Source: Amoebophrya sp. AT5.2 (taxonomy: Eukaryota; Sar; Dinophyceae; Syndiniales; Amoebophryaceae). Taken from it: 14,595 nt of DNA. The stretch lies in the NCBI GenBank assembly GCA_005223375.1, contig RXOD01005356.1, positions 1 to 14,595 on the forward strand, read 5' to 3'. This document shows, one piece after another, positions 13,845-14,595 of the stretch; position 1 is the first letter of the stretch; each line of letters starts with the position of its first letter. The notes beneath the pieces are model-generated. The model was given only the letters and a program-made list of their open reading frames with translations, did no database searches and was not told the origin of the DNA. Position numbers and translations under genes: made by a program.

Positions 13845-14396
13845 AATTACGACTCGCTTTGAACAAAAAGATACGAAGCAAAACATCGCAGGCAAGGACA
13901 GACTTTTGCGGCACGCGTAGGTCAAAGCTACATTACGACCCTCGCAAACAACTTTGTTCAACATATTAGCTTCAGTTTCAGGCCAGAGACGTCCTCGGAT
14001 CGAGAGTATAACTGACAGATCGAGGGTTCTTCTTCTTCTATACGCGTACGGCGGCATCGTTTCGCTTCGTTTCGTAGTTTTCCTGGTGGTCCCTTTTCGC
14101 TCCGTGACGAGAGATTTCAGCTGCAGTCAAGAATATATATACAAGTGTCGACAGTGGCAGTGCTTCGTTAAGAAATTCTACAGTAGTACTTTATTCAGCT
14201 GGTTGTGGTTGAGGTTGTAGCTGTGTGTAGGTGTAGCTGTAGCTGGCGCAGTAGACGCTACGCATAGGTATTAAAAAGCAGTATTAGATACAGGAGCAGC
14301 AGCAGGACCACATCAAGGGCCAGCGTCTGCATGATCCTCGTAGCTAAAAAAAAGATAAAGCAACGACCAATAAATTCCAATACGTAAATTAAAAGA
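13845..14396 (+). other. Intergenic region, 0.55 kb, no convincing gene
   Basis: No frame has the neighbours' codon bias. It includes a weak hairpin after the stop, an alternating ATATATATA stretch at about 14133-14142 and a G/T-rich 6-bp-period array at 14201-14243. The next ATG follows an A-rich leader. Confidence 0.5.
14201..14243 (+). repeat. Hexamer-period G/T-rich array, seven units
   Basis: Read in steps of six from 14201 the units are GGTTGT, GGTTGA, GGTTGT, AGCTGT, GTGTAG, GTGTAG, CTGTAG. Each unit differs little from the next, so it appears to be a drifting 6-bp tandem repeat. It is the longest such tract in the window. Confidence 0.75.
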
Positions 14397-14595
14397 ATGG
14401 CGGAGCCTCCCGGAGGTCCCCAGGGCGGAAGTGGTCCTCCTGGCGGAGCCGGTGGGGGCAGCAAGAAGGGCGGCGAGGATGAGGAAGAGGAGCCTGAGGT
14501 CGTGATCGAGGGCATGCATATCACCGAACACAATGTGAATAGCCTCCGCAACGCGAAGATACGAGCGGAGGCCCGGCTCGGGCTCAAGCGGCAGC
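14397..14595 (+). CDS. N-terminus of an unidentified protein (cut by the window end)
   Basis: ATG at 14397 follows an in-frame TAA at 14385, and the frame is open to the last base, giving 66 codons. The first 30 residues are Gly/Pro-rich (GGPQGGSGPPGGAGGG), followed by an acidic GGEDEEEEPE run and then what looks like the start of a folded or helical domain (VVIEGMHITEHN, then an Arg/Lys-rich helix RNAKIRAEARLGLKRQ). Third positions become strongly G/C after about codon 15. It continues the same-strand array. The family is not recognisable from this much. The N-terminal Gly/Pro-rich and acidic leader could be disordered. Confidence 0.7.
   Translation, partial: MAEPPGGPQGGSGPPGGAGGGSKKGGEDEEEEPEVVIEGMHITEHNVNSLRNAKIRAEARLGLKRQ

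Noticed and set aside
14133..14142. ATATATATA as a TATA box
   Set aside because: It is over 250 bp from the next ATG, is simple sequence, and TATA boxes are not typical in the suspected lineage.

Overview
The window looks like nuclear DNA from a protist, most likely a dinoflagellate or syndinean-type alveolate. This is an inference. Every convincing gene lies on the + strand, head to tail. Coding regions have strong G/C third-position bias and most are long and intronless. Proteins carry long Ser/Gly/Glu-rich low-complexity insertions. Intergenic regions of roughly 0.3-1 kb are more A/T-rich and full of short 6-bp-period repeats. There are no bacterial operon features, rRNA, tRNA, CRISPR or insertion sequences that I can see.

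Layout. 10-264: the 3' end of an unidentified gene. 603-1910: main exon of an unidentified helical/low-complexity protein whose start lies in an upstream exon. 2934-3891: a gene inferred to have a 17-codon first exon, a 42-nt GT-AG intron, a Cys-rich (zinc-ribbon-like) segment and a reading-frame jump near 3108-3180. 4533-5573: a probable two-helix membrane protein. 6123-8624: sphingosine-1-phosphate lyase, a PLP enzyme of sphingolipid breakdown, with the key motifs intact. 9526-11721: a Notum/pectinacetylesterase-family esterase. 12540-13844: an unidentified multi-pass membrane protein. 14397-14595: the 5' end of an eighth gene cut by the window edge.

Function. Only two proteins can be assigned to families: the sphingosine-1-phosphate lyase (ER membrane type, catalytic Lys473) and the Notum/PAE-like hydrolase (nucleophile Ser346). 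The others are named by visible architecture only. There is no strong sign that the genes form one pathway. The arrangement looks like an ordinary unidirectional gene array, as known in dinoflagellates.

Most worth a second look: the micro-exon/short-intron structure and frame jump at 2934-3181, the open frame that continues 94 codons past the TGA at 3889, the recurring 6-bp-period tracts in intergenic DNA, a diverged tandem duplication at 11886-12078, and a 22-nt direct repeat at 8892/9116.
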